From: Pseudomonas baltica
Lineage (GTDB): Bacteria; Pseudomonadota; Gammaproteobacteria; Pseudomonadales; Pseudomonadaceae
DNA length: 64,000 nt
Direction: 5' to 3'
Assembly (NCBI RefSeq): GCF_014235765.1
Contig: NZ_JACMYH010000002.1
Coordinates: 496,001-560,000, forward strand
In this document: one piece after another, positions 35,634 to 44,486 of the stretch
Layout of the letters: each line of letters begins with the position of its first letter
Position numbering within the stretch: the stretch's first letter is position 1
The notes under the pieces: model-generated
Told to the model about the DNA's origin: nothing
The model's input: only the letters and a program-made list of their open reading frames with translations
The model's database searches: none
Program-made: the position numbers and the translations under genes

Positions 35634-36560
35634 ATGGCGGGTGTAATGGATTCGGTGAACCAGCGCACGCAGCTGGTTGGGCAGAATCGCCTGGAGCTGT
35701 TGTTGTTTCGCCTCAATGGCAAGCAGCTCTACGGGATCAACGTCTTCAAGGTCAGGGAGGTGCTGCAATGCCCCAAACTGACGGTATTGCCGAAGTCCAA
35801 CCCGGTGGTTCGCGGCGTGGCCAACATCCGTGGCGCGACCATCCCGATCCTCGATCTGGACATGGCCACGGGTGCTGCGGGCCTTGTGGCATCGACCGAT
35901 ACCTTCGTCATCATCACCGAGTACAACACCAAGATTCAGGGCTTTCTGGTGCATTCGGTGGAACGTATCGTCAACATGAACTGGGAAGAGATCCATCCGC
36001 CACCCAGGGGCACCGGCCGCGATCACTACCTGACGGCCGTCACCCGCGTGGATAACCAGTTGGTGGAGATCATCGACGTCGAGAAAATCCTCGCCGAAGT
36101 GGCGCCGACCTCCGAAGCGATCTCGGTTGGCGTGGTCGACGAGGAGACGCACAGCAAGGCCGTTTCCCTGCGCGTGTTGACCGTCGACGATTCATCGGTG
36201 GCACGCAAGCAGGTGACCCGTTGCCTGCAGACCGTGGGGGTAGAAGTGGTGGCCTTGAACGACGGTCGCCAGGCCTTGGAATACCTGCGCAAGATGGTCG
36301 ACGAGGGCAAGCGTCCGGAGGAGGAATTCCTCATGCTGATCTCCGACATTGAGATGCCGGAGATGGACGGCTACACGCTGACCGCCGAGATCCGCAGCGA
36401 CCCACGCATGCAGAAGCTGCACATCATTCTGCATACGTCGTTGTCAGGGGTGTTCAACCAGGCCATGGTCAAGAAGGTCGGCGCCGACGATTTCCTTGCC
36501 AAGTTCCGCCCCGACGACCTGGCGGCACGGGTCGTCGATCGCATCAAGGCAGCAGTATGA
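35634..36560 (+). CDS. cheV: Chemotaxis coupling protein CheV
   Basis: This 308-residue cytoplasmic protein fuses a CheW-like domain (about 20-165, with LLLFRLNGKQLYGINVFKVREV) to a response-regulator receiver domain (about 180-305). The phospho-acceptor is D238 in SDIEMPEMDGY. It links chemoreceptors to CheA and can be phosphorylated. The ATG at 35634 has GAGGAG seven bases upstream; a TTG two codons earlier is too close to that site. It diverges from flgA and is followed by cheR, the usual Pseudomonas arrangement. Confidence 0.93.
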   Translation: MAGVMDSVNQRTQLVGQNRLELLLFRLNGKQLYGINVFKVREVLQCPKLTVLPKSNPVVRGVANIRGATIPILDLDMATGAAGLVASTDTFVIITEYNTKIQGFLVHSVERIVNMNWEEIHPPPRGTGRDHYLTAVTRVDNQLVEIIDVEKILAEVAPTSEAISVGVVDEETHSKAVSLRVLTVDDSSVARKQVTRCLQTVGVEVVALNDGRQALEYLRKMVDEGKRPEEEFLMLISDIEMPEMDGYTLTAEIRSDPRMQKLHIILHTSLSGVFNQAMVKKVGADDFLAKFRPDDLAARVVDRIKAAV

Positions 36561-36608
36561 ATGCCGGGCGCCAGCGCCCGGCCTACCGAACCAGCAAGAG
36601 GCGGCACC

Positions 36609-37436
36609 GTGTCTACGGGTAATTTGGATTTTGATCAGTTCCGGGTCTTCCTGGAAAAAGCCTGTGGCATTCTCTTGGGCGAGAACAAGCAGTACCTCGT
36701 TGCCAGCCGCCTGAACAAGCTGATGGAGCAGCAGGGCATCAAGTCCCTGGGCGAACTGGTGCAGCGTATCCAGACCCAGCCGCGCAGCGGTCTGCGCGAG
36801 CAGGTGGTGGACGCCATGACCACCAACGAAACCCTGTGGTTTCGCGACACCTATCCCTTCGAAGTGATGAAGAACAAGGTTTTGCCCGAAAGCATCAAGG
36901 CCAGCCCCGGCGCACGCCTGCGTATCTGGTCGGCGGCGTGCTCGTCCGGCCAGGAACCCTATTCGCTGTCGATGACCATCGACGAGTTCGAGCGCAGCAA
37001 CCTGGGACAGCTGAAATCGGGCGTGCAGATCGTTGCCACCGACCTGTCCGGCAGCATGCTGACCAACTGCAAGAGTGGTGAGTACGACAGCCTGGCGATC
37101 GGCCGCGGCCTCTCCCAGGAGCGGCTGCAGCGCTATTTCGATCCCAAGACGCCAGGGCGCTGGGCGGTCAAGGCGCCCATCCGCAGTCGCGTCGAGTTTC
37201 GTGCGTTCAACCTGCTCGACAGCTATGCGGCGTTGGGCAAGTTCGACATCGTGTTCTGCCGCAACGTGCTGATCTACTTTTCCGCACAGGTCAAGAAAGA
37301 CATCCTCACCCGTATCCATGGCACCCTCAAGCCGGGCGGGTACCTGTTCCTGGGTGCATCCGAAGCCTTGAACGGCTTGCCCGAGCTGTATCAGATGGTG
37401 CAGTGCAGCCCCGGCATCATCTACCAGGCCAAGTGA
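36609..37436 (+). CDS. cheR: Chemoreceptor methyltransferase CheR
   Basis: This 275-residue enzyme transfers methyl groups from S-adenosylmethionine to glutamates on chemoreceptors. The N-terminal helical CheR domain covers about residues 1-70 and the methyltransferase domain the rest. The SAM-binding stretch is LRIWSAACSSGQEPYSL, followed by IVATDLSGSML and FDIVFCRNVLIYF. I chose GTG at 36609, supported by AGAGG seven bases before it and by the expected N-terminus VSTGNLDFDQF; an ATG at 36561 adds 16 unrelated residues. A terminator hairpin lies in the 235-base gap that follows. Confidence 0.93.
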   Translation: MSTGNLDFDQFRVFLEKACGILLGENKQYLVASRLNKLMEQQGIKSLGELVQRIQTQPRSGLREQVVDAMTTNETLWFRDTYPFEVMKNKVLPESIKASPGARLRIWSAACSSGQEPYSLSMTIDEFERSNLGQLKSGVQIVATDLSGSMLTNCKSGEYDSLAIGRGLSQERLQRYFDPKTPGRWAVKAPIRSRVEFRAFNLLDSYAALGKFDIVFCRNVLIYFSAQVKKDILTRIHGTLKPGGYLFLGASEALNGLPELYQMVQCSPGIIYQAK

Positions 37437-37576
37437 TCTTGCGCCTGGCGCGCTTCCTTTACCCAGGCGTGCGACCAAGGCGCACGGGCGGCAATTTTTC
37501 TGGCGCCAGCGTTGCCGCTTTTCCCCTCCAGCGGAAATTTCTTGCCGCTTTTCTGGCATCACCCAACGCCTGATAG

Positions 37577-37605
37577 GCCCGCAACCCGCATGGGACGGGC
37601 TTTTT
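37577..37605 (+). terminator. Rho-independent terminator after cheR
   Basis: GCCCG and CGGGC arms, with an inner CCC/GGG pair, form a hairpin followed directly by TTTTT. It ends seven bases before the sigma-54 promoter of flgB, separating the cheVR and flg transcription units. Confidence 0.7.
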
Positions 37606-37611
37606 GAGACT

Positions 37612-37626
37612 TGGCACACTGATTGC
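37612..37626 (+). promoter_or_regulatory. Sigma-54 promoter of the flgB operon
   Basis: TGGCAC-N5-TTGC is a perfect -24/-12 element. A transcript starting about 12 bases further would have a leader of about 34 bases before the flgB ATG. FleQ or FleR is the expected activator. Confidence 0.9.
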
Positions 37627-37671
37627 TATCTATCCTGCACGAACCATCTGGTCTGCCGCATAGGTACCAAC

Positions 37672-38079
37672 ATGAGCATCAGTTTCGACAAAGCGCTGGG
37701 CATTCACGAGCAGGCCTTGGGCTTCCGCGCCAAGCGTGCCGAAGTGCTGGCCAACAACATCGCCAACGCCGACACGCCCAACTACAAAGCTCGGGACCTG
37801 GACTTCGCCTCGGTGCTGGCAGCGCAGAGCGAGCAGAACGGCAAAGGTGCCTTCGGCCTGCAGACCACCAGCAGCAAGCACATCGCCGCCCAGGGCTTCA
37901 GCTCGGGCGACGAGACCTTGCAGTACCGCATTTCCACGCAGCCTTCGCTGGACCAGAACACCGTCGATGCGCAGATCGAGCAGTCGAACTACGCCGAGAA
38001 CTCGGTCAACTTCCAGGCCAGTTTCACCCTGCTCAACAGCAAGTTCAAAGGGCTGGTATCGGCCCTTCGCGGAGATTAA
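37672..38079 (+). CDS. flgB: Flagellar proximal rod protein FlgB
   Basis: This 135-residue protein forms part of the proximal rod that crosses the periplasm. The conserved N-terminal rod/hook motif reads RAEVLANNIANADTPNYKARD. The C-terminal helix ends in FTLLNSKFKGLVSALRGD. It is exported by the flagellar type III apparatus and has no cleavable signal. It is the first gene of flgBCDE, with flgC three bases downstream. Confidence 0.95.
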   Translation: MSISFDKALGIHEQALGFRAKRAEVLANNIANADTPNYKARDLDFASVLAAQSEQNGKGAFGLQTTSSKHIAAQGFSSGDETLQYRISTQPSLDQNTVDAQIEQSNYAENSVNFQASFTLLNSKFKGLVSALRGD

Positions 38080-38082
38080 GCC

Positions 38083-38526
38083 ATGTCCCTTGCCAGCGTC
38101 TTCAACATTGCCGGTAGCGGCATGAGTGCGCAGACCACGCGCCTGAACACCGTGGCGAGCAACATCGCCAACGCCGAAACCGTGTCGTCCAGCATCGACC
38201 AGACCTACCGCGCACGGCATCCGGTGTTCGCCACCATGCTTCAGGGCCAGCAGGCCGGCGACAGCGGTTCGCTGTTCCAGGACCAGGATTCGGCGGGGCA
38301 GGGTGTGCAGGTCACCGGCGTGGTCGAGGACCAGAGCGATCTGGAAGCGCGCTACGAGCCCAATCACCCGGCGGCGAACAAGGATGGCTACGTCTACTAC
38401 CCGAACGTCAACGTGGTCGAGGAAATGGCCGACATGATCTCGGCCAGTCGTTCCTTCCAGACCAACGCCGAACTGATGAATACCGCAAAGACCATGATGC
38501 AGAAGGTGCTGACCCTGGGTCAGTGA
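38083..38526 (+). CDS. flgC: Flagellar proximal rod protein FlgC
   Basis: This 147-residue protein is a proximal rod subunit. The N-terminal motif is NTVASNIANAETVSSSIDQ. The C-terminal rod motif is NVNVVEEMADMISASRSFQTN followed by the terminal helix KTMMQKVLTLGQ. It lies between flgB and flgD with very short gaps, consistent with co-translation in the flgBCDE operon. Confidence 0.95.
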   Translation: MSLASVFNIAGSGMSAQTTRLNTVASNIANAETVSSSIDQTYRARHPVFATMLQGQQAGDSGSLFQDQDSAGQGVQVTGVVEDQSDLEARYEPNHPAANKDGYVYYPNVNVVEEMADMISASRSFQTNAELMNTAKTMMQKVLTLGQ

Positions 38527-38541
38527 TAGAGGCGAGCGCAG

Positions 38542-39243
38542 ATGACGACTACCAGCATTAACAATGGCGTGAGCGCCTCGGTCCTGGACTCATTGCAGAA
38601 GACCACCAGCAGCACCGACAGCTCGACCGGCACCGCCGGCAGTGCGTTGGGCAAGGACGCGTTCCTGCAGCTGCTGGTGACCCAGATGCAGAACCAGAAC
38701 CCCCTCGATCCCCAGGACAACGGCGAGTTCGTCGCCCAGCTGGCGCAGTTCAGCAGCCTGGAAAGCATGCAGAGCCTGAATGCGTCGGTGGGCACCATCG
38801 TCAACAACTACCAATCGTCCCAGGCGCTGCAGGCCTCGTCGCTGGTCGGCCGCTCGGTCATCGCCCAGACCGATACCGCCGTGGTCGACCCCACCAAGGG
38901 CCTCACCGGCTCGGTGGCGCTGACCTCGTCGAGCAGCAACACCACGGTCGGCGTCTACGACGCCAAAGGTGACCTGGTGCGCAATATCGATCTGGGCAGC
39001 CAGTCCGCCGGCAACGCCGCCTTCACCTGGGATGGCAAGGACAGCAACGGCGCGGTTGCCGCTGCCGGCACCTACACCTTCAAGGCTGCAGCCACCGTCG
39101 ACGGTACCGCCACGGCCATGAGCACCTACCTTCCAGCCACGGTGAACAGCGTCACCATGGGCACCAACGGCGGTGAACTGACCCTCAACCTCGCTGGACT
39201 GGGTAGCGTTGCGCTGTCGAAAGTCCAAACCATCGGAATTTGA
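38542..39243 (+). CDS. flgD: Flagellar hook cap protein FlgD
   Basis: This 233-residue protein caps the growing hook and is lost when the hook is finished. The FlgD N-terminal segment FLQLLVTQMQNQNPLDP is at about residues 35-51, followed by FVAQLAQFSSLESMQSLN. A central Ig-like/tudor region contains VGVYDAKGDLVRNIDLG. It starts 15 bases after flgC and precedes flgE. Confidence 0.95.
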   Translation: MTTTSINNGVSASVLDSLQKTTSSTDSSTGTAGSALGKDAFLQLLVTQMQNQNPLDPQDNGEFVAQLAQFSSLESMQSLNASVGTIVNNYQSSQALQASSLVGRSVIAQTDTAVVDPTKGLTGSVALTSSSSNTTVGVYDAKGDLVRNIDLGSQSAGNAAFTWDGKDSNGAVAAAGTYTFKAAATVDGTATAMSTYLPATVNSVTMGTNGGELTLNLAGLGSVALSKVQTIGI

Positions 39244-39271
39244 GCCGCTTCGTCCGGCGCAGGAGTACAGC

Positions 39272-40582
39272 ATGACTTTCAATATCGGCCTCAGCGGTCT
39301 TTCGGCAGCCAACAAGGCGCTCAACGTCACCGGCAACAACATTGCCAACGTCGCGACCACCGGCTTCAAATCCTCGCGCGCGGAATTCGCCGACCAGTAC
39401 GCCGCGTCCATTCGCGCCACGGCCGGCAAGACCAGCGTGGGCAGCGGTGTGACCACCGCGGCCGTGTCGCAGCAGTTCACCCAGGGCAACATCGCCTCGA
39501 CCGGGCAGAGCCTCGACCTGGCGATCAACGGCAACGGCTTCTTCGTGCTCAACGATGGTGGCCAGAAGCTCTACACCCGTGCCGGTGCCTTCTACAGCGA
39601 CAAGGACGGCAACGTCGTCGACGTGAGCGGCAACAACCTGCAGGGCTACAACGCCCAGGACGGCGTGGTGCAGACGGGCGTGCTGACCAATCTGAAAATC
39701 GACTCTGCGAACCTGCAGCCCAAGGCGACCTCGAAGATCGCCGAAACCGTCAACCTCAACTCCAGCGCTCCGCAGGCAACCATCACGCCGTTCGACCCGA
39801 GCAACGTCAAGAGCTACAACTACACGTTCAACACCGATGTGTACGACAGCTTGGGCAACGCCCACCAGATGAACCAGTACTTCGTCAAGGATGCCACGGC
39901 CAACAGCTGGACCATGCACACCACCATCGACGGTCGCAATCCGTCCGATCCGACCGCCACCACGCCGTTGGTCAATACCTTGAGCTTCAAGTCCGACGGC
40001 AGCCTCATCGTGCCCGCTCAGGGTAACGTGCCTGGTGGCCTGGGCATCAACGCCGACAAGAGCTTCAACCTTGCCGGCTGGGTGCCTTCCACCCGTGGCG
40101 CCGATGGCACCTGGACACCCAACGGCGCGACGGCCAATGCCGGTGGCGTGGCGTTGGACATGCTGGCGACCACGCAATACAACTCGGCATCGGCCACCTC
40201 GGCCAAGACCCAGGACGGCTACGCCACAGGTGAGCTGACCGGTCTGTCGGTGGACGGCACGGGCAACATGTTCGCCAACTTCACCAATGGCCAGAACAAG
40301 GTCATCGGTCAGGTGGCCATGGCCAGCTTCGCCAACATGCAAGGCCTGGCGCCCAATGGCGGCACCAACTGGAAGGAGTCGTTCGCTTCCGGTACCGCCG
40401 TGATCGGTACGCCCGATACCGGTGTCATGGGCAACCTGCAGTCCCAGGCGCTGGAAGACTCCAACGTCGACCTGACGGCCGAGCTGGTGAACCTGATCAA
40501 GGCGCAGAGCAACTACCAGGCGAACGCCAAGACCATTTCCACCGAAAGCACCGTGATGCAGACCATCATCCAGATGACCTGA
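39272..40582 (+). CDS. flgE: Flagellar hook protein FlgE
   Basis: This 436-residue protein polymerises to form the hook. It begins with the rod/hook family motif NNIANVATTGFKSSRAEF and ends with the matching C-terminal motif NVDLTAELVNLIKAQSNYQAN. Central FlgE domains carry the variable surface. The ATG at 39272 has AGGAG six bases upstream; the frame stays open 21 codons upstream without a site. A small exported-protein gene follows after 13 bases and is probably in the same operon. Confidence 0.95.
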   Translation: MTFNIGLSGLSAANKALNVTGNNIANVATTGFKSSRAEFADQYAASIRATAGKTSVGSGVTTAAVSQQFTQGNIASTGQSLDLAINGNGFFVLNDGGQKLYTRAGAFYSDKDGNVVDVSGNNLQGYNAQDGVVQTGVLTNLKIDSANLQPKATSKIAETVNLNSSAPQATITPFDPSNVKSYNYTFNTDVYDSLGNAHQMNQYFVKDATANSWTMHTTIDGRNPSDPTATTPLVNTLSFKSDGSLIVPAQGNVPGGLGINADKSFNLAGWVPSTRGADGTWTPNGATANAGGVALDMLATTQYNSASATSAKTQDGYATGELTGLSVDGTGNMFANFTNGQNKVIGQVAMASFANMQGLAPNGGTNWKESFASGTAVIGTPDTGVMGNLQSQALEDSNVDLTAELVNLIKAQSNYQANAKTISTESTVMQTIIQMT

Positions 40583-40595
40583 TGAGGGCAGGGCA

Positions 40596-40781
40596 GTGAT
40601 CCGGTGTCTGTGTGCAGCCCTGGCCATCGCCGCAACCTGCGCGATGGCCGTGGCGGCGCCCGCGCCCTGGTACACCTACCAGAGCCTGGCGAGCGGCCGC
40701 TACCTGTGCAGTCAGGTCGACCCTGGCCCGCATTACCGTCGCTTCGCCGGGCCGTTCACCAACGCCGGCTGCCGTCGTTGA
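40596..40781 (+). CDS. Small exported protein of unknown function between flgE and flgF
   Basis: This 61-residue protein starts with GTG after a purine-rich GAGGGCAGGG site, 13 bases from the flgE stop. An N-terminal signal peptide is clear (hydrophobic stretch to about residue 20, AMAVAA then PAPWY). The mature part has about 40 residues with two cysteines (C38 and C59) that could form a disulphide in the periplasm. A similar short hypothetical gene sits here in P. putida KT2440, as I recall. No known domain is recognisable, and its role in flagella is only suggested by position. Confidence 0.65.
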   Translation: MIRCLCAALAIAATCAMAVAAPAPWYTYQSLASGRYLCSQVDPGPHYRRFAGPFTNAGCRR

Positions 40782-40839
40782 AGACGGCGCCGTCGAGCCT
40801 CGCCCTGATGTCGCGACGTAAATCCATTCTCCCGTTGCC

Positions 40840-40855
40840 GCTAGCGGCAATCCGG
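40840..40855. repeat. Perfect 16-base palindrome between flgE and flgF operons
   Basis: TTGCCGCTAGCGGCAA is perfectly self-complementary. It is followed within 30 bases by a second GCGCCGA/TCGGCGT hairpin. Neither has a T-run. They may end the flgBCDE transcript or be protein-binding sites upstream of the flgF promoter. Confidence 0.4.
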
Positions 40856-40945
40856 CGCCGACTTTTCGGCGTCAAGCTTTCAGTGAGCTTCGGCCGCATC
40901 GCTGCAACCCCCGTCCTAGAGGGGCTGTAGCCGTATTGGCAAAGT

Positions 40946-40960
40946 TGGCCCGCATATTGC
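40946..40960 (+). promoter_or_regulatory. Sigma-54 promoter of the flgF operon
   Basis: TGGCCC-N5-TTGC matches the -24/-12 consensus with a single substitution outside the GG and GC cores. It lies 54 bases upstream of the flgF start codon, leaving a leader of about 43 bases. Confidence 0.82.
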
Positions 40961-41014
40961 TCTACCTCTCTCAGTACAGCAGTAGACGGCATTCGCCCGT
41001 CGAGGGAGACAACT

Positions 41015-41752
41015 GTGGACAAGATGCTCTATGTGGCAATGACCGGTGCCAGCCAGAACGCGCTGGCGCAGAAGGCGCATGCCAACAACCTGGCCAACAT
41101 TTCCACCACCGGCTTTAAGCGTGACCTGGAACAGGCGCGTTCCATGCCGGTGTTCGGCGATACCTTTCCTTCGCGGGCCTATGCCCTGACCGAACGTCCG
41201 GCCACCGATTTCAGTGGCGGCGCGCTGCAGGAAACCGGCCGGGACCTGGACGTCGCGGTGGGCGGCAACGGCTTCATCGCCGTACAGACACCCGACGGCG
41301 GCGAAGCCTACGTCCGCACCGCCAGCATGAACGTCGACGCGCTCGGTGTGCTGCGCGCCGGCAATGGTTTGCCGGTCATGGGCAACGGCGGTCCGATCGC
41401 CGTGCCGCCCGACGAGAAAATCGAGATCGGCATGGACGGCACCATCAGTATTCGTGGTCTGGGGCAGGCTCCCAACGTCATGGCCCAGGTCGACCGCATC
41501 AAGCTGGTCAATCCGGACGTGAAAACCCTGACCAAGGGCCTGGACGGTCTGATCCACACCTCCAGCGGCCAACCGGCACCTGCCGACGCTGCGGTCCGCG
41601 TCGAGTCCGGCTTCCTGGAAGCGAGCAACGTCAATGCGGTCGAGGAAATGACCTCCGTGCTGGCGCTCTCCAAGCAGTTCGAACTGCACATCAAGATGAT
41701 GAGCACCGCCAAAGAAGGCGACGAGGCCATGGCCCGGGTCTTGCAAATCTAA
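41015..41752 (+). CDS. flgF: Flagellar proximal rod protein FlgF
   Basis: This 245-residue protein is a rod subunit with the family N-terminal motif [15 protein letters not shown] and C-terminal SNVNAVEEMTSVLALSKQFELH. The start codon is GTG at 41015, preceded by GAGGGAG. It is the first gene behind the sigma-54 promoter at 40946-40960 and heads the flgFGHIJKL series. Confidence 0.95.
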   Translation: MDKMLYVAMTGASQNALAQKAHANNLANISTTGFKRDLEQARSMPVFGDTFPSRAYALTERPATDFSGGALQETGRDLDVAVGGNGFIAVQTPDGGEAYVRTASMNVDALGVLRAGNGLPVMGNGGPIAVPPDEKIEIGMDGTISIRGLGQAPNVMAQVDRIKLVNPDVKTLTKGLDGLIHTSSGQPAPADAAVRVESGFLEASNVNAVEEMTSVLALSKQFELHIKMMSTAKEGDEAMARVLQI

Positions 41753-41801
41753 TTCCAGCGTAGCGATCGCGCCGTAAACCAGGCGCTCCAGGAGAAGACA
41801 C

Positions 41802-42587
41802 ATGCTTCCAGCACTATGGGTCAGCAAGACCGGCCTCCAGGCTCAGGACACCAACCTGACCACGATTTCCAACAACCTGGCGAACGTGTCGACCACGGGT
41901 TTCAAGCGCGATCGCGCCGAATTCCAGGACCTGCTCTACCAGATCAAACGTCAGCCCGGTGCCCAGTCGACCCAGGACAGCGAACTGCCGTCGGGCCTGC
42001 AGGTTGGTACCGGTGTGCGCATTGTCGGCACCCAGAAGAACTTCACCGCCGGCAGCCTGCAGACCACCGACCAGCCGCTGGACATGGCCATCAACGGTCG
42101 CGGCTTCTTTCAGGTGATGCAGCCTGACGGCACCGTTTCCTACACGCGTGACGGTACCTTCCACCTGAACTCCGACGGCCAGATCGTCACCGCCCAGGGC
42201 CTGGCGCTGGAACCTGCCATCGTCGTTCCCAACGAAGCGCAGACTTTCACCGTAGGCACCGACGGCACCGTGTCCATCACCACCGCCGGCAACGCCGCTT
42301 CGCAGGTGATCGGCAACCTGCAGACCGCCGACTTCATCAACCCGGCCGGCCTGCAGGCCATCGGTGGCAACCTGTTCCTGGAAACCGCCTCCAGCGGCGC
42401 GCCGCAAGTGGCAACGCCCGGCCTGAACGGCGCCGGTACGGTACTGCAGAACACTCTGGAAAACTCCAACGTGAGCACTGTGGAAGAGCTGGTCAACATG
42501 ATCACCACCCAGCGTGCCTACGAGATGAACTCCAAGGTCATCTCCACTGCCGACCAGATGCTGCAGAACCTGACCCAGAACCTGTAA
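41802..42587 (+). CDS. flgG: Flagellar distal rod protein FlgG
   Basis: This 261-residue protein forms the distal rod inside the P and L rings. It carries [20 protein letters not shown] at the N-terminus and [20 protein letters not shown] near the C-terminus, both diagnostic of FlgG. AGGAG lies ahead of the ATG. The length equals that of other FlgG proteins. It precedes flgH by 70 bases. Confidence 0.95.
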   Translation: MLPALWVSKTGLQAQDTNLTTISNNLANVSTTGFKRDRAEFQDLLYQIKRQPGAQSTQDSELPSGLQVGTGVRIVGTQKNFTAGSLQTTDQPLDMAINGRGFFQVMQPDGTVSYTRDGTFHLNSDGQIVTAQGLALEPAIVVPNEAQTFTVGTDGTVSITTAGNAASQVIGNLQTADFINPAGLQAIGGNLFLETASSGAPQVATPGLNGAGTVLQNTLENSNVSTVEELVNMITTQRAYEMNSKVISTADQMLQNLTQNL

Positions 42588-42657
42588 TTCGGGTCCATCC
42601 GTAATCCCCAAGCTACCTGGGCGCCGCGTGCGCCGGCTACACCGTGAGGTCTGTGTC

Positions 42658-43353
42658 ATGCGTCGTGTCTCGATTGTTCTTGCCCTGAGTGGAATGGCCT
42701 TGCTGACCGGTTGCGTCGCGCCGCCGGCCAAGCCCAACGACCCGTACTACGCCCCGGTGCTGCCGCGCACTCCGATGCCTGCCGCCGCCAACAACGGCTC
42801 GATCTACCAGGCCGGCTTCGAGCAGAACCTGTACAGCGACCGCAAGGCGTTCCGCGTGGGCGATATCATCACCATCACCCTCAACGAGCGGACCAGTGCC
42901 AGCAAGAGCGCCAACTCCAAGGTCGGCAAGGACAGCAACAACAGCCTGGGCCTGACCTCGCTGTTCGGAGCGGGTGTGAACACCAACAACCCGCTGGGCA
43001 GTGGCGACCTGAGCCTCAATGCAGGCTACAGCGGCACTCGCGCCACCAACGGCACCGCGGCGGCAGCACAGAACAACAGCCTGACCGGTTCGGTCACGGT
43101 AACGGTGGCCGACGTGCTGCCCAACGGCATCATCTCGGTTCGCGGCGAGAAGTGGATGACGCTCAACACCGGCGAAGAGCTGGTGCGCATTTCCGGTCTG
43201 GTCCGCGCCGACGACATTGCCACCGACAACACCGTGTCCTCGACGCGGGTAGCCGATGCGCGCATCACCTATTCGGGCACCGGTTCGTTTGCCGAGGCCA
43301 GTCAGCCGGGTTGGTTCGACCGGTTCTTTGCCAGTCCACTGTTTCCTTTCTGA
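42658..43353 (+). CDS. flgH: Flagellar L-ring lipoprotein FlgH
   Basis: This 231-residue outer-membrane lipoprotein forms the L ring. The lipobox LTGC ends at C19, the lipidation site. Characteristic FlgH segments are [21 protein letters not shown] and [21 protein letters not shown] chose the ATG at 42658, which puts the lipobox at the normal distance; an in-frame codon ten residues upstream spoils the signal. The flgI start follows the stop closely. Confidence 0.95.
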   Translation: MRRVSIVLALSGMALLTGCVAPPAKPNDPYYAPVLPRTPMPAAANNGSIYQAGFEQNLYSDRKAFRVGDIITITLNERTSASKSANSKVGKDSNNSLGLTSLFGAGVNTNNPLGSGDLSLNAGYSGTRATNGTAAAAQNNSLTGSVTVTVADVLPNGIISVRGEKWMTLNTGEELVRISGLVRADDIATDNTVSSTRVADARITYSGTGSFAEASQPGWFDRFFASPLFPF

Positions 43354-43365
43354 GTGCGCCCGTCC

Positions 43366-44475
43366 ATGCTCAACTTCAAACACCTGATCGCCGCTGCCCT
43401 GCTGTTGTCCGCCGCGTTCGGCGTTCAGGCCGAGCGCCTCAAGGACATCGCCAGCATTTCCGGCGTGCGCACCAACCAGCTGATCGGCTATGGCCTGGTC
43501 GTGGGCCTCAATGGCACCGGCGACCAGACCACGCAGACGCCATTCACCCTGCAGACCTTCAACAACATGCTCTCCCAGTTCGGCATCAAGGTGCCGCCGG
43601 GCTCGGGCAACGTGCAGCTCAAGAACGTCGCCGCCGTGTCGATCCATGCCGACCTGCCAGCGTTCGCCAAGCCGGGACAGGTGGTCGACATCACCGTGTC
43701 GTCCATCGGCAACTCGAAAAGCCTGCGTGGCGGCAGCCTGCTGATGACCCCGCTCAAGGGTATCGACGGCAACGTCTACGCAATCGCCCAAGGCAACCTG
43801 GTCGTCGGTGGTTTTGACGCCGAAGGCCGCGACGGGTCGAAAATCACCGTCAATGTGCCGTCGGCAGGACGGATTCCTGGCGGTGCCAGCGTCGAGCGTG
43901 CCGTGCCCAGTGGCTTCAATCAGGGCAACAGCCTGACGCTGAACCTCAACCGCTCGGACTTCACGACCGCCAAACACATCGTCGACAAGATCAACGAGCT
44001 TCTTGGCCCGGGAGTTGCACAGGCTATTGACGGGGGCTCGGTGCGCGTCACTGCTCCGGTCGACCCCAGCCAGCGCGTGGACTACCTGTCGATCCTCGAG
44101 AACCTCGATGTCGACGTAGGGCAGGCGGTGGCCAAGGTGATCATCAATTCGCGCACCGGCACCATCGTGATTGGCCAGAACGTCAAGGTATCGCCTGCGG
44201 CAGTGACCCACGGCAGCCTGACGGTGACCATTACCGAAGACCCGATCGTCAGCCAGCCAGGGCCTTTGTCCGGTGGCGAAACGGCGGTGGTGCCACGTTC
44301 GCGGGTCAGCGCCCAGCAGGAAGCCAAACCGATGTTCAAGTTTGGCCCTGGCACCACGCTCGACGAGATCGTCCGCGCGGTCAACCAGGTGGGGGCAGCG
44401 CCCGGTGACTTGATGGCCATTCTCGAAGCCCTGAAACAGGCCGGCGCATTGCAGGCCGACCTGATCGTGATTTGA
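43366..44475 (+). CDS. flgI: Flagellar P-ring protein FlgI
   Basis: This 369-residue periplasmic protein forms the P ring around the rod. A signal peptide ends at about residue 22 (AAFGVQA then ERLKDIA). Conserved FlgI segments include [39 protein letters not shown] and the C-terminal LGDLM-type helix. I prefer ATG at 43366; a GTG at 43354, right after the flgH stop, would add four residues. FlgA in this window is its assembly chaperone. Confidence 0.94.
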   Translation: MLNFKHLIAAALLLSAAFGVQAERLKDIASISGVRTNQLIGYGLVVGLNGTGDQTTQTPFTLQTFNNMLSQFGIKVPPGSGNVQLKNVAAVSIHADLPAFAKPGQVVDITVSSIGNSKSLRGGSLLMTPLKGIDGNVYAIAQGNLVVGGFDAEGRDGSKITVNVPSAGRIPGGASVERAVPSGFNQGNSLTLNLNRSDFTTAKHIVDKINELLGPGVAQAIDGGSVRVTAPVDPSQRVDYLSILENLDVDVGQAVAKVIINSRTGTIVIGQNVKVSPAAVTHGSLTVTITEDPIVSQPGPLSGGETAVVPRSRVSAQQEAKPMFKFGPGTTLDEIVRAVNQVGAAPGDLMAILEALKQAGALQADLIVI

Positions 44476-44486
44476 GGTAACAGCTG

